From NCBI GenBank assembly GCA_019239895.1, contig JAFAZH010000004.1:310001-374000 (forward strand): a stretch of 64,000 nt of DNA. Reading direction: 5' to 3'. The position numbers and the translations under genes are program-made. Source of the stretch: Abditibacteriaceae bacterium. Lineage in GTDB: Bacteria; Armatimonadota; Abditibacteriia; Abditibacteriales; Abditibacteriaceae. The notes under the pieces were generated by a model that searched no databases, was not told where the DNA came from, and saw nothing but the letters and a program-made list of their open reading frames with translations. Position 1 is the stretch's first letter. Each line of letters starts with the position of its first letter. Positions 1-9,320 of the stretch are shown here, piece after piece.

Positions 1-1307
1 GCTACAGAGCCACCATTCGGCAAGTCCAGACGGGCATTTCCCTCCGCATAAAGATGCACCCAGACGCTTTTATCCGAAGTGCTATAAAAGTAAGCGGGTA
101 ACGAGGCCAGCAGACGCGCTACATTGGGCGGGCAGCAGGCGCACCCAAACCACGGTTGGCGGCGATGCGTGCCATCATCGGCCAGGGGATTTTGATAAAA
201 GTAGGACTGTCCATCTAAGGAAAGCCCCGCCATTACGCCATTATAGAGCGCCAGTTCCATGAAATCAGCATAGCGCGAATCGCCTTCGAGCATTAGCATC
301 CGCCAATTCCACATCACGCTGCCAATCGCGGCACAGGTTTCGGTGTAGGCACGCTCGTTAGGCAGTTCATAGTCTTTGCCGAATGCTTCCCCTTCGTAGC
401 GTGAGCCGATGCCACCACTGACATACATCTGCTTGGTAGTCATGTTGTCCCACAGGCGGTCGAGGGCTGTGCGCAGGGCACCCTCCCCCGTTTCAGCCAA
501 CAGGTCGGCTACACCTGCATTCAGATAAACCGCGCGCACTGCATGGCCCGTCATGCGATCTAACTCACGCACCGGCTTATGATCCTGGTGGTAACTGCTC
601 CCGCCAATGGTACCATGCCCGCGCACATCTATGAAAAACTGGGCTTGCTTGAGATACTTGGCTTCTCCTGTGGCCCGGTACAGTTCGACAAGGGCTAACT
701 CAATTTCTTCATGCCCATCCGTCTGGTATTGCTTGCCTTCTTCCTTGGGGCCAAAAGTGTCGCTGATATAATTGGCCAGGCGACACGCGACCTGGAGCAT
801 GTTGTCCTTGCCAGTGGCGCGATAATGGGCCACCGCCGCCTGAATAAAGTGACCCGCACAATAAAGCTCGTGCATGTCTTTTAAGTTCGTCCAGCGATCT
901 TGGGCTTTGTCGAACATAAAATAGGTGTTGAGGTAGCCATCTGGTTGCTGGGCATCAGCAATCTCTTGCTCGACTGTTTCCACCATCTGCACCAGGTCAG
1001 GGTCGTTTTCTGTGGCTAATGTCCAGGCGGCGGCTTCAAGCCACTTATAGATGTCTGAATCATTAAAAAAGATTCCCTCGAAGGGAATGTCTTTCTTGCC
1101 GGACGCGCGCCGAAAGTTATCAACCCGGCCTGTGGTCTCACAGTGTTGATATTGAGAAGGCAGCGTTTTTTCTTGATTGATGCGGCGGCGCGGCTGCCAG
1201 AAGGTGTCGGATAAGGTCACATCTCGCAGCGGCACCGGACGCAACTGAGCGTGTGGACTATGAGTGGTATCTACTACAAACGAGGTGGGTTCAGACGGCA
1301 CAGGCAT
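1..1307 (-). CDS. Glycoside hydrolase family 127 (beta-L-arabinofuranosidase-like), C-terminus cut by window edge
   Basis: About 435 codons read leftward from an ATG at 1305-1307 and stay open to the window edge; the family is usually about 600-700 residues, so the C-terminal third is missing. The family's zinc/catalytic site is visible: a TETCA motif (coding positions about 331-355) and the CACCPPN motif (about 125-145), whose cysteines together with the Glu and Cys of TETCA form the Zn-thiolate centre in characterised GH127 enzymes. Known role: removal of beta-L-arabinofuranosyl units from plant hydroxyproline-rich glycans. No signal peptide is visible, so a cytoplasmic enzyme is inferred. 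Substrate could differ (GH127 and relatives are broad). It is divergent from folD and fits the carbohydrate theme of the right half of the window. Confidence 0.93.
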   Translation of the reverse strand, partial: MPVPSEPTSFVVDTTHSPHAQLRPVPLRDVTLSDTFWQPRRRINQEKTLPSQYQHCETTGRVDNFRRASGKKDIPFEGIFFNDSDIYKWLEAAAWTLATENDPDLVQMVETVEQEIADAQQPDGYLNTYFMFDKAQDRWTNLKDMHELYCAGHFIQAAVAHYRATGKDNMLQVACRLANYISDTFGPKEEGKQYQTDGHEEIELALVELYRATGEAKYLKQAQFFIDVRGHGTIGGSSYHQDHKPVRELDRMTGHAVRAVYLNAGVADLLAETGEGALRTALDRLWDNMTTKQMYVSGGIGSRYEGEAFGKDYELPNERAYTETCAAIGSVMWNWRMLMLEGDSRYADFMELALYNGVMAGLSLDGQSYFYQNPLADDGTHRRQPWFGCACCPPNVARLLASLPAYFYSTSDKSVWVHLYAEGNARLDLPNGGSV

Positions 1308-1494
1308 TTCGTTTCCTTTATGGTGTTTAGCGTTAAGAGCCGGGGGATAATCAGCGTCCAATGGGCGGCAGTCACAAATAGGCAATTGTTATGATTTCAT
1401 ACTCTTTCTGAACTTGTCAATGAGACAGCTTCATTTTGCGGTCAGTCCACTTAATTCAGCCACGCCACAGCCTAACTTCGTTAAAATAAGATTT

Positions 1495-2349
1495 ATGCAA
1501 TTATTAGACGGCAAAGCTGCCGCTGCAAAGATTCGCGCCGAAGTTGCTGAAGAGGCTACGCGCTTGCGAGAGCGGGGCGTAACTCCAGGGCTGGGCACAA
1601 TTTTGGTCGGCGACGACCCTGCCAGTGCCACTTATATTGGTATGAAGCATCGTGCCTGCGAAGAAGCTGGCATCGCTTCGATTCATCGGCATCTGCCTGC
1701 CAGTGCCACACAAGATGAGGTGATAGCGGCCATTCGGGAATTCAACGCTGCCCCCGCCGTTGATGGTTATTTGGTGCAATTGCCGCTGCCGAAAGGTCTC
1801 AACGAAGAGCAAGCCCTCTTAGCCGTTGACCCGGCGAAAGACGCGGATGGACTCCATCCGATTAACTTGGGGCGACTGGTCATGGGCGCACCTGGCCCGA
1901 TTCCCTGCACTCCGGCAGGCATTGTCGAGTTATTGGTACAGAATGATGTGCCCATCGAAGGCAGGCATGTGGTGATTGTCGGGCGCGGGTTGACTATTGG
2001 TCGTCCGCTGGCATTATTGCTGGCACTCAAGCGGCCTCATTGCAACGCGGCAGTGACGGTTGTGCATACCGGTGTGGCTGATTTGGCGGCCTACACTCGC
2101 CAGGGTGATATTGTGGTGGCCGCAGCAGGCGCACCCGGCTTGATAACGAAAGAGATGATTAAGCCTGGTGCCGCCGTCGTCGGCGCAGGCATCACCCGCG
2201 AAGGCAATCGCATTATTAGCGATGTGAATGAAGATGTGGCTGAAGTCGCAGGCTGGATTACCCCCCGCGTCGGCGGCGTCGGCCCCATGACGGTTGCCAT
2301 GCTGCTGCGTAATACGGTCTTAGCAGCAAAGCAGCGTTTGAGAGGGTGA
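1495..2349 (+). CDS. folD: Bifunctional methylenetetrahydrofolate dehydrogenase / methenyltetrahydrofolate cyclohydrolase
   Basis: A 284-residue protein matching the whole FolD family. It interconverts 5,10-methylene-, methenyl- and 10-formyl-tetrahydrofolate with NADP in the cytosol. Visible motifs: [17 protein letters not shown] with the catalytic Tyr and Lys, [18 protein letters not shown], the nucleotide-binding [12 protein letters not shown] loop, and the C-terminal [11 protein letters not shown] longer reading from TTG at 1414 adds 27 residues that no family member has, so ATG 1495 ([10 protein letters not shown]) is the better start. First gene of the folD-xseA-xseB-ispA-dxs run seen in many bacteria. 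The stop codon lies inside the left arm of an inverted repeat (2343-2458). Confidence 0.97.
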   Translation: MQLLDGKAAAAKIRAEVAEEATRLRERGVTPGLGTILVGDDPASATYIGMKHRACEEAGIASIHRHLPASATQDEVIAAIREFNAAPAVDGYLVQLPLPKGLNEEQALLAVDPAKDADGLHPINLGRLVMGAPGPIPCTPAGIVELLVQNDVPIEGRHVVIVGRGLTIGRPLALLLALKRPHCNAAVTVVHTGVADLAAYTRQGDIVVAAAGAPGLITKEMIKPGAAVVGAGITREGNRIISDVNEDVAEVAGWITPRVGGVGPMTVAMLLRNTVLAAKQRLRG

Positions 2350-2458
2350 GGGGGTGACAAGGTGACAAACAGCCTCAAAAGTAAACGAACCAAGATATTT
2401 ATCACAATAACCTTGATTATAGCTATGTCACCCCTTCACCTTGTCACCCCCTCACCCT
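2343..2458. repeat. Intergenic inverted repeat, family F (23-bp perfect arms)
   Basis: Arms 2343-2365 and 2436-2458 are perfect reverse complements (core GGGGGTGACAAGGTGA) separated by 70 bases. The left arm includes the folD stop codon. Degenerate further copies of the TCACCTTGTCA unit follow at about 2459-2477, just before xseA. It could fold as a terminator or attenuator, but there is no clear T-run. Confidence 0.85.
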
Positions 2459-2486
2459 GTCACTCTCTCACCTTGTCAAAATAATC

Positions 2487-3740
2487 ATGCGCGATCTCTT
2501 CTCCGCCACCATCGCGGCCCCCGCCGATTATGTACTTTCCATCAGCGACCTCGCCTTGCAGATTCGGCGCGTCCTGGAAAGTGACCCCATTTTATGTGAC
2601 ATTGGCGTGCGGGGCGAAGTCTCCAATTTCAAGGCGCATGGCAAAGGGCATCTTTACTTTACCCTCAAGGATGATGCCGCGCAGATTCGCTGCTGCATGT
2701 GGCGGCGCAAGCTGGGCAATCTCGCCTTTCGTCCGACTGATGGCAATCGTGTGGTAGCGTGGGGGCGAGTTGAATTTTACGAGGCGCGGGGCGAAGCGAA
2801 CTTTATCGTTGAAGAATTGCAGTTTGATGGTCAGGGTGCGCTTTATGAAGCCTATGAACAGCTAAAACAAACACTGGCGGAAGAAGGCTTATTTGATCCT
2901 GAACGCAAGCGATCCCTGCCCGTCATGCCGCGCCGTATTGGGCTGATTACCTCACCTACCGGGGCTGTCGCCCATGATGTCATTTCTGTCCTGGCCCGGC
3001 GTTGGCCATTGGCGACGATTGTCTTTATCCCGGCTGCGGTGCAGGGATTTTCTGCCGCCCCGGATTTAATTCGCGCTCTTTCGTGGGCAGCGGCTCTCGA
3101 TGACCTGGATGTCGTTATAATCGGGCGTGGTGGCGGCTCAGCAGAAGACCTCTGGGCCTTTAATGATGAGGACTTGGCCCGTGTCGCCAGTCAATTCCCT
3201 AAGCCGCTCATTTCGGCGGTGGGACACGAAACGGACTTCACCATCCTCGATTTTGTCGCTGATTTACGGGCGCCAACGCCTTCAGCCGCCGCAGAGCTTG
3301 TGGCACCGGACATACGCGAAGTGCAGTCTGTCATAGATGGACTGCGCTGGCGTTTGCACAGTGCCGTGGCGGGAGACGTGCGCCTATCGCGGCAACGATT
3401 GGATAGTTTGCTCTCGCGCCATGTCCTGACTCATCCGCAGGTGCGCCTAAACCAATCGCGGGAGCGTGTGGCGGGGCTAAAGCGGCGGGCACGGGACGCG
3501 GCAGAGCGACGTGTTAAAATAGAAAGACGAACCTTGGCAGCTTATCGCGCCCAGTTACGCGCCTTAGACCCGCAGCGGGTGTTAGAGCGTGGCTATGCGC
3601 TGTTAAGCAATGCCCAGACTGGTAGTCTGATTACGTCTGTGGCACAGGCGCAGCCTGGCGATGTGCTGCGCGTTACCTTGCAAGATGGCACGATTAAAGC
3701 AAGTGCAGAGGCAGTTCTGAAACAGACAAAAGAGCCATAA
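2487..3740 (+). CDS. xseA: Exodeoxyribonuclease VII large subunit
   Basis: 417 residues, usual length for XseA. The N-terminal OB-fold (about 18-115) carries the GEVSNFKAHGKGHLYFTLKD signature; the catalytic Exonuc_VII_L region follows with GLITSPTGAVAHD, the IIGRGGGSAEDLWAFNDE stretch and SAVGHETDFTI. The C-terminal third is helical and charged, as expected for the coiled-coil that binds XseB. With XseB it forms the nuclease that degrades single-stranded DNA. Starts at ATG 2487, 26 bases after the palindrome right arm. xseB follows after 168 bases that contain another palindrome. Confidence 0.97.
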   Translation: MRDLFSATIAAPADYVLSISDLALQIRRVLESDPILCDIGVRGEVSNFKAHGKGHLYFTLKDDAAQIRCCMWRRKLGNLAFRPTDGNRVVAWGRVEFYEARGEANFIVEELQFDGQGALYEAYEQLKQTLAEEGLFDPERKRSLPVMPRRIGLITSPTGAVAHDVISVLARRWPLATIVFIPAAVQGFSAAPDLIRALSWAAALDDLDVVIIGRGGGSAEDLWAFNDEDLARVASQFPKPLISAVGHETDFTILDFVADLRAPTPSAAAELVAPDIREVQSVIDGLRWRLHSAVAGDVRLSRQRLDSLLSRHVLTHPQVRLNQSRERVAGLKRRARDAAERRVKIERRTLAAYRAQLRALDPQRVLERGYALLSNAQTGSLITSVAQAQPGDVLRVTLQDGTIKASAEAVLKQTKEP

Positions 3741-3756
3741 GAATAAGCATAAGAGT

Positions 3757-3862
3757 TTGTCATTCTGAGCGCAGCGAAGAATCTACTCTGCGGAGTTACG
3801 GAATTTTAATTGATGGTCTAAAGGATCTTATACAAGATTCTTCGCTGCGCTCAGAATGACAA
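3757..3862. repeat. Intergenic inverted repeat, family A (28-bp perfect arms)
   Basis: Arms 3757-3784 and 3835-3862 are exact reverse complements; the core is GTCATTCTGAGCGCAGCGAA. The same family recurs at 43561-43680 and 59744-59866 with CATGCTGAGC in place of CATTCTGAGC. It separates xseA from xseB, genes that are usually overlapping or adjacent, so it is best read as a later insertion. Confidence 0.92.
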
Positions 3863-3908
3863 GCTCATCGGGGACAACACAGCATTTGCATATTGTACAG
3901 TCGCATTT

Positions 3909-4193
3909 ATGAAATTGAAAGACAAAGATTTAGCAACAGAAGAATCAACCGGCGAAGAACTATCCTTTGAAGACGCTTTACGCGAATTAGAAGAAGTCGT
4001 CTCGGCATTAGAAACGGGTAATGTGCCCTTAGAGCAGTCTATTGCTTTGTTGCAACGCGGCATGGCTTTAGCAGAACAGTGTGATAACACCTTGAACCAG
4101 GCGGAAGCCGCTCTGGAGCAATTAGTCGCTACAGCGGATGGGGAATTAGTGACGCAACCCATCGAATACGATACTGAGGAAGACGAGGACTAA
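3909..4193 (+). CDS. xseB: Exodeoxyribonuclease VII small subunit
   Basis: 94 residues with the XseB core LSFEDALRELEEVVSALE followed by the amphipathic helix PLEQSIALLQRGMALAEQC. Several XseB subunits bind the XseA coiled-coil. The acidic ends (TEESTGEE and DTEEDED) are typical. Eight bases lie between its stop codon and the ispA start, so the two are very likely co-transcribed. Start ATG 3909. Confidence 0.95.
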   Translation: MKLKDKDLATEESTGEELSFEDALRELEEVVSALETGNVPLEQSIALLQRGMALAEQCDNTLNQAEAALEQLVATADGELVTQPIEYDTEEDED

Positions 4194-4200
4194 GCGCAGG

Positions 4201-5121
4201 ATGCACGAAATTCAGTGGCGCTTTGCGCCTAGCCTTGTCGAGGATGCGCTCAAGCAGATACTGCCAGATAATTTGGCACCAGACTCTTTAGCAGGCCATG
4301 CGCGTTTGCGCCAAGCTATGCACTATGCCGTTTTTAGTGGCGGTAAGCGGCTGCGCTCACAGCTTGTTTTGGAAGCTGCGGGCGTCGTAAGTGCCGATTT
4401 CGATGCACTCAGGGCCTTGTCAGCCGCGTGTTCATTGGAGATAATTCACGCATATTCCTTAGTGCATGACGACCTGCCGTCAATGGACAATGCCGATACG
4501 CGCCGGGGACGCCCCAGTTGCCATAAAGCCTTTGATGAGGCCACCGCTATCCTCGTGGGGGATGCACTTTTAACCTTGGCCTTTGAAATTATGACGGGCG
4601 ATGCCCTGGGTCAAGATTATGCGGGAGATGCTGCAACACGATTGCGGGCCGTGCAACTGATCGCCAGAGCCGCCGGGGAAGCGGGCATGGTCGGTGGGCA
4701 GGCCGTGGATATTACCTGGTCACATGGCCGCGCCGAGAACGTTAGCAGACTGCAATTATTACAGATGCAGGCGATGAAAACCGGGGCTTTAATTCGTGTG
4801 GCCTGCGAAGTCGGCGCGGTTTTAGGTGGGGGCACAAACACTCAAATCCAGGCATTATCCCGTTATGGAGAGCATCTGGGGCGGGCCTTCCAGATTCAGG
4901 ATGATATTCTGGATGTTGAAGGTGACCCCGAATTAACGGGCAAAAGCGCCACGGATACAACTAATTATAAATTAACGGCTCCCGCCTTTTTTGGCCTGGC
5001 GGAATCGAAGCAACTGGCCCGCGAGTCCAGCGAGGCGGCTATCGCCGCTTTACAAGAGTTTGGAGACCGCGCCGCCGCGTTGCGTCAATTAGCATACTTT
5101 GTCGTGCAGCGAGATAAGTAA
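4201..5121 (+). CDS. ispA: Polyprenyl (farnesyl/geranyl) diphosphate synthase
   Basis: 306 residues of the trans-isoprenyl diphosphate synthase fold. Known role: condensing IPP with allylic diphosphates to make C15-C20 prenyl diphosphates. Visible: GGKRLRS, the first Asp-rich motif DDLPSMDNADTRRGRP and the second one FQIQDDILDVEGD. The first motif reads MDNAD where most relatives have MDNDD; the metal-binding DDxxxxD aspartates are kept. The product length (C15 versus C20) cannot be settled by eye. The neighbouring dxs supplies IPP/DMAPP precursors. The stop codon overlaps the left arm of a short inverted repeat (5120-5181). Confidence 0.93.
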   Translation: MHEIQWRFAPSLVEDALKQILPDNLAPDSLAGHARLRQAMHYAVFSGGKRLRSQLVLEAAGVVSADFDALRALSAACSLEIIHAYSLVHDDLPSMDNADTRRGRPSCHKAFDEATAILVGDALLTLAFEIMTGDALGQDYAGDAATRLRAVQLIARAAGEAGMVGGQAVDITWSHGRAENVSRLQLLQMQAMKTGALIRVACEVGAVLGGGTNTQIQALSRYGEHLGRAFQIQDDILDVEGDPELTGKSATDTTNYKLTAPAFFGLAESKQLARESSEAAIAALQEFGDRAAALRQLAYFVVQRDK

Positions 5122-5181
5122 TTTTAAGTTTTGAATTTTGAGTTATGAGTTTTGAATGCAACCAACTCAAAACTTAAAATT
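5120..5181. repeat. AT-rich inverted repeat between ispA and dxs (family H)
   Basis: Arms 5120-5134 and 5167-5181 (AATTTTAAGTTTTGA and its complement) pair perfectly over 15 bp; the loop holds further TTTTGA units. It overlaps the ispA stop codon and ends just upstream of the dxs ribosome binding site, so it may be a weak terminator or an attenuator for dxs. Confidence 0.8.
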
Positions 5182-5196
5182 GAAATTTGGAGAGAA

Positions 5197-7128
5197 ATGG
5201 CACTTTTAGAACATATTAATTCGCCAGGTGATTTACAGCGACTCAACATGAGTCAACTGCCGGAAGTCGCTGCTGAATTACGCCGTCATATCATTGATAC
5301 CATAGCCCAGACGGGCGGTCATTTTGGCGGGCCTCTCGGCTGCGTGGAAATATGCGTCGCGCTGCACTACGTTTTCAACTCGCCCAAAGACAAACTGGTC
5401 TGGGATGTGGGGTATCAGGCTTATGCCCATAAAATTCTGACGGGGCGACGTGACCGCTTCCATACGCTGCGCCAGTGGGAAGGCATCGCACCCTTCCCGC
5501 GCGTCGAGGAATCAGAGCATGACACCACCAATCCGGGGCATGGCTCTACTTCCATCTCAGCGGCGTTAGGTTACGCCGTAGCACGCGATCTGAAAGGCAC
5601 CGACGAAAGCGTGATTGCAGTCATTGGTGATGGCTCCCTCGTGGGCGGATTAGCCTTAGAAGGTCTGCACCAGGCAGGGCATATTGGCACGAATATGATT
5701 GTGGTGCTCAACGATAATGAAATGGGCATCAGTCACAACTATTCCTCCTTAGCCCGTTACCTGCGCCGCCTGCGCACTGACCCAGTTTATCGCCACACCC
5801 GGCAGCACCTGGAAGAAGTCTTCAAGAAATTACCCGGCGGCGAATTAGTCATTGAAGCGGGACAAAAGGTGCGCGCGGGCGTTAAGTCTATGGTGGTGCC
5901 GGGGATGTGGTTTGAAGAATTGGGCTATCACTATTTAGGCCCCGTGAATGGCCATTCTCTGCCCGACCTGGTGACAGCTCTTAAAACGGCGCGTTCTCTC
6001 GGTGGCCCAGTGCTACTGCACGCCGTGACCACCAAGGGCAAAGGTTATGAAAAGGCTGAAGAAAAGCAAATCAAATGGCACGCGGCCACGCCAACCGACT
6101 TTAAAGATGTCAAGGCCGTCGAAGGCACACCCACTCCGGCTGCGCCGCCCTCTTATACCCAGGTATTTGCTGATACCATTATTGAACTGGCCGAAAAAGA
6201 TGAGCGCATTATTGCCATTACCGCCGCCATGCCAGGCGGCACGGGCGTAGACAAATTTATCGAGAAGTTTCCCACGCGAGGTTTCGATGTGGGCATGACC
6301 GAAGAACACGCCGTGACTTTTGCCAGTGGCTTAGCGTTAAGTGGCTTGCGCCCGATTGTGGCGATTTATTCGACCTTTATGCAACGTGCTTATGACCAGA
6401 TTGTGCATGATGTCTGCCAGGTGCGCGAAGGTCTACCCGTAACCTTTGCCCTGGATCGTGGCGGTCTTGTTGGGGAAGATGGCGCCACGCATCAGGGCGT
6501 CTTTGATTTAAGCTACCTGCGTTCGATACCGCACATGATTGTGATGGCTCCCAAGGATGAAGGGGAACTGCGGCAGATGCTGGCGACCTGCATCGCGCAT
6601 GAAGGGCCAGCCGCCGTGCGCTATCCACGCGGCACCGGCGTCGGCGTGACCTTGGATGCTCCTCTAGAACCCTTAGCCATCGGCAAAGGGGAATTGCTGC
6701 GGGGGGCGGGAGATGGAGTAAAAAATAAAGATTTAGAACTGGGCGTTATTGCGATTGGCAATAGCGTGCAACCAGCACTTCAGGCCGCCGATGTACTGAT
6801 TGGTGAAGGGCATCGCATCGCGGTTGTCAATGCTCGCTTTGTCAAACCTCTGGATGAAGAATTGATCTGCGCCACTGCGCGGCGTGCCAAGCGTCTAATC
6901 ACAGTGGAGGAAAATGCCGTACAGGGCGGTTTTGGCTCGGCGGTGTTGGAGCTTTTGCACCGGGAAGGTATTGAAATACCAGTGACACTCGTTGGCGTGC
7001 CGGATGAGTTCATTCATCATGCGACACCTAAAATCCAGCGGCGCGAGTTAGGCTTGGATGCCGACGGTCTGCAATATACCATGCGCCGCCAATTGCCCCG
7101 CAAGCGCAAAGCCACTGCGGTACAGTAA
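5197..7128 (+). CDS. dxs: 1-deoxy-D-xylulose-5-phosphate synthase
   Basis: 643 residues from ATG 5197, which has a good GGAGAG site just upstream; a longer reading from 5152 would translate the preceding repeat. Dxs condenses pyruvate with glyceraldehyde 3-phosphate using thiamine diphosphate, the first step of the MEP isoprenoid pathway. Visible: GDGSLVGGLALEGLHQAG with the NDNEMGIS cofactor/Mg region, KGKGYEKAE, MTEEHAV (catalytic Glu), GLRPIVAIYSTFMQRAYDQ, DRGGLVGEDGATHQGVFD (substrate pocket) and PRGTGVGV. Odd: the usual HLGxxLG reads HFGGPLG, and WDVGHQxYPHK reads WDVGYQAYAHK, so a conserved His is Tyr. Known Dxs enzymes are about 620-650 residues, and the fit over the rest of the protein is strong. 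Confidence 0.93.
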   Translation: MALLEHINSPGDLQRLNMSQLPEVAAELRRHIIDTIAQTGGHFGGPLGCVEICVALHYVFNSPKDKLVWDVGYQAYAHKILTGRRDRFHTLRQWEGIAPFPRVEESEHDTTNPGHGSTSISAALGYAVARDLKGTDESVIAVIGDGSLVGGLALEGLHQAGHIGTNMIVVLNDNEMGISHNYSSLARYLRRLRTDPVYRHTRQHLEEVFKKLPGGELVIEAGQKVRAGVKSMVVPGMWFEELGYHYLGPVNGHSLPDLVTALKTARSLGGPVLLHAVTTKGKGYEKAEEKQIKWHAATPTDFKDVKAVEGTPTPAAPPSYTQVFADTIIELAEKDERIIAITAAMPGGTGVDKFIEKFPTRGFDVGMTEEHAVTFASGLALSGLRPIVAIYSTFMQRAYDQIVHDVCQVREGLPVTFALDRGGLVGEDGATHQGVFDLSYLRSIPHMIVMAPKDEGELRQMLATCIAHEGPAAVRYPRGTGVGVTLDAPLEPLAIGKGELLRGAGDGVKNKDLELGVIAIGNSVQPALQAADVLIGEGHRIAVVNARFVKPLDEELICATARRAKRLITVEENAVQGGFGSAVLELLHREGIEIPVTLVGVPDEFIHHATPKIQRRELGLDADGLQYTMRRQLPRKRKATAVQ

Positions 7129-7205
7129 GTTGCATAAAGTTGTTCCATCACGGTTCTCTCAAGCAGAGATGTAGACAGACAGCCCAAAAACTTATAAACC
7201 AATTG

Positions 7206-7351
7206 AAGAGCCGGGCATTGAAATACCCGACAGGGAGACCTGCGGCCAAGCGTCCTACCGGACGCCACAGAATTACAGTTTTAAGCAGTGTCCCGTCCGG
7301 CAGGACGGTTGGCTTTAGCCTTCTCGCTGGGTATTTCAATGCCCGGCTCTT
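7206..7351. repeat. Long imperfect palindrome, family B, copy 1
   Basis: Outer arms 7206-7228 and 7329-7351 pair perfectly over 23 bp (core GCCGGGCATTGAAATACCC). Inner segments around CGTCCTACCGGACG and CGTCCGGCAGGACG also pair. A second, diverged copy is at 12916-13045 and an end fragment at 63601-63648. It occupies most of the 339-base gap between dxs and the TPR gene; the rest of the gap holds no other gene I can support. Confidence 0.9.
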
Positions 7352-7467
7352 TCGAGTTAAATAAAACAAAGGTGATTTGATAGCATCATCAAATATGCAC
7401 GCGCATATTTTAGGTCACAGCCATAACTCAAAATGTTAGGCGGTGTCCTGCTGCAACAGGAGAAGAG

Positions 7468-9297
7468 ATGAAAAAGTTGTATATGCCGTTGATATGGATG
7501 GTTGCACTCACTGCACCATCTCGATCCCCCTTATTCCCTTTAGTGCCTGCTGCTTATGCTGATAGCAGCCCCGCCACCCCTAATGGAGGTCCAAAGCCCG
7601 CTGGTGGTAGTGGCGGCAACGTGTCCAATGGCAGCCCGGCTCCTAGTGGCGGCACTGGCACAGCGCCTAAAGCACCCGTGAATTCAGGAGTCAATTCGGG
7701 CACGGGGGGCACACCCACCAGTGCGCCTTCACAGCCAGCCAGTGCGCCTGCGGGGGCAACTACAGGAACGTCCACCACGGGCGGTGCTACGGGAGGAGCA
7801 ACGGGTGGCAATTCCGCCATCCAGGAACAGACAACGGCCTATAACGCGGGATTAGAGGCGTTGAAGAAGAATGATCTGGCTAATGCCGGGAATTACTTTC
7901 AGCGCGTGGTGACGCTGGCACCCACCGATGCCAGCGCACAAATGTTCCTCGGTTATGTGCTGCTGAAACAAGAAAAGTATGATGAAGCGTTAACGGCTTT
8001 TCAGGCAGCGCGTAGCCTGAGTACACAGCTTGATGTTAAATCGCAAGCGGTGATTGACAACAATATCGGGTTAGTCTATTGGAATAAGAAGATGCCAACG
8101 GAGGCATTAGCCGCTTATCAGCACGCGCTGCAAACCGATAAAACTTTTGCTGATGCCAAATATAATCTCGCCTTTGCTCTGCTCTCCCAGAAACGCTACA
8201 AAGAGGCGATTCCGTATTTTACGGACTTATTGAAGCAAAATACCAAGGACGCGACCATTTATGACGGCTTAGGCGAAGCCTATGAGAACACTGGCGATTG
8301 GAATAAAGCTCTCGCTTCCTATAACAAGGCATTAGAGATTGAGCCAAAGAATGCTTTTTATCAATTGCGTATCGCGCTTGGTTTAATCAACACCAATCGC
8401 AAGAAAGAAGCCGTCAAGTATCTACGCGATGCGACCAAGCTCGATCCTCAAAATGCGGATGCCTTCTTGCATTTAGGCGACATCTTCATTCAAATGGCCC
8501 GCTGGGGCGAGGCGCAAGAAGCGTTGAGCCGTTACGTGGCCTTACGTCCCAATGACGCGCTGGGGTGGTATAACCTGGGTGTGGCCTACGATTTCGCGGC
8601 CAAATTCGATGATGCCCTGCGCGCCTATGGAGAAGCCGAGCGGCTCAAGCCGGATGATCCTGCTGTTAAGAACAACATTGGGCGCATTTACTACAAGCGC
8701 AATAATCTGGCGGAGGCTATCGCCCAATGCCGCAAAGCTCTAGAAATTGATCCCAACTTTAACGATGCCCGCTATAACCTGGCGCTCGTACTGACGGCGC
8801 AGGCGACGCAAGACCCGAATAAAGTGGATCAAGCCAAGCTGAACGAAGCGGATGATGAGTGGAAGAAACTCATAGATAAAGCCGGGCGTGATTTAAGTAA
8901 ACCGATGGACGATACGCAACGCCGCGAGATGCGTTCGCTATTGGTAGCAGCCCGCGCAGCCCTGGCCGAAAACTATTTAAAGGGCGGCACCTATGCTGAT
9001 GCCCGTGATGAATACAAGCGACTGTTGACCCTGAACCCGGATAATATTCCAGCCATGAGTAACCTGGGGTTGGCTCTTTACCATACACGGGAATATGAGG
9101 AAGCCGCTAAAATGTATCGGGACATCATCAAGAAAGACCCGCACAACGCTATCGCTTATAATAACCTCGGAGTGATGTTAGAAGCACTTAAAGATCGCGC
9201 TGGCGCCCTGGAAGCCTACCGTCAAGCCGCCAAGATAAAACCCGATTACAGCGAAGCTAAAGCCAACATTGAGCGTTTGACGGCAAACCCCGCTTAG
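7468..9297 (+). CDS. Secreted/envelope tetratricopeptide-repeat protein
   Basis: 609 residues. An N-terminal hydrophobic segment (about 3-30, ending near AYA) looks like a Sec signal peptide. It is followed by a Gly/Ser/Pro/Ala/Thr-rich linker (about 32-115), then about a dozen 34-residue TPR units (for example FLGYVLLKQEKYDEALTAFQ, YNLGVAYDFAAKFDDALRAY) to the end. The family mediates protein-protein contacts; no enzymatic domain is visible. Start ATG 7468 with AGGAG 7-10 bases upstream. It lies between dxs and nadK, where other bacteria often have tlyA or argR; its partner cannot be deduced. Confidence 0.88.
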   Translation: MKKLYMPLIWMVALTAPSRSPLFPLVPAAYADSSPATPNGGPKPAGGSGGNVSNGSPAPSGGTGTAPKAPVNSGVNSGTGGTPTSAPSQPASAPAGATTGTSTTGGATGGATGGNSAIQEQTTAYNAGLEALKKNDLANAGNYFQRVVTLAPTDASAQMFLGYVLLKQEKYDEALTAFQAARSLSTQLDVKSQAVIDNNIGLVYWNKKMPTEALAAYQHALQTDKTFADAKYNLAFALLSQKRYKEAIPYFTDLLKQNTKDATIYDGLGEAYENTGDWNKALASYNKALEIEPKNAFYQLRIALGLINTNRKKEAVKYLRDATKLDPQNADAFLHLGDIFIQMARWGEAQEALSRYVALRPNDALGWYNLGVAYDFAAKFDDALRAYGEAERLKPDDPAVKNNIGRIYYKRNNLAEAIAQCRKALEIDPNFNDARYNLALVLTAQATQDPNKVDQAKLNEADDEWKKLIDKAGRDLSKPMDDTQRREMRSLLVAARAALAENYLKGGTYADARDEYKRLLTLNPDNIPAMSNLGLALYHTREYEEAAKMYRDIIKKDPHNAIAYNNLGVMLEALKDRAGALEAYRQAAKIKPDYSEAKANIERLTANPA

Positions 9298-9320
9298 ACA
9301 ACTAACATTTCTTACTTTTC

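Noticed and set aside
1414..1494. Longer folD reading from TTG 1414
   Set aside because: The extra 27 residues match no FolD; ATG 1495 gives the usual N-terminus.
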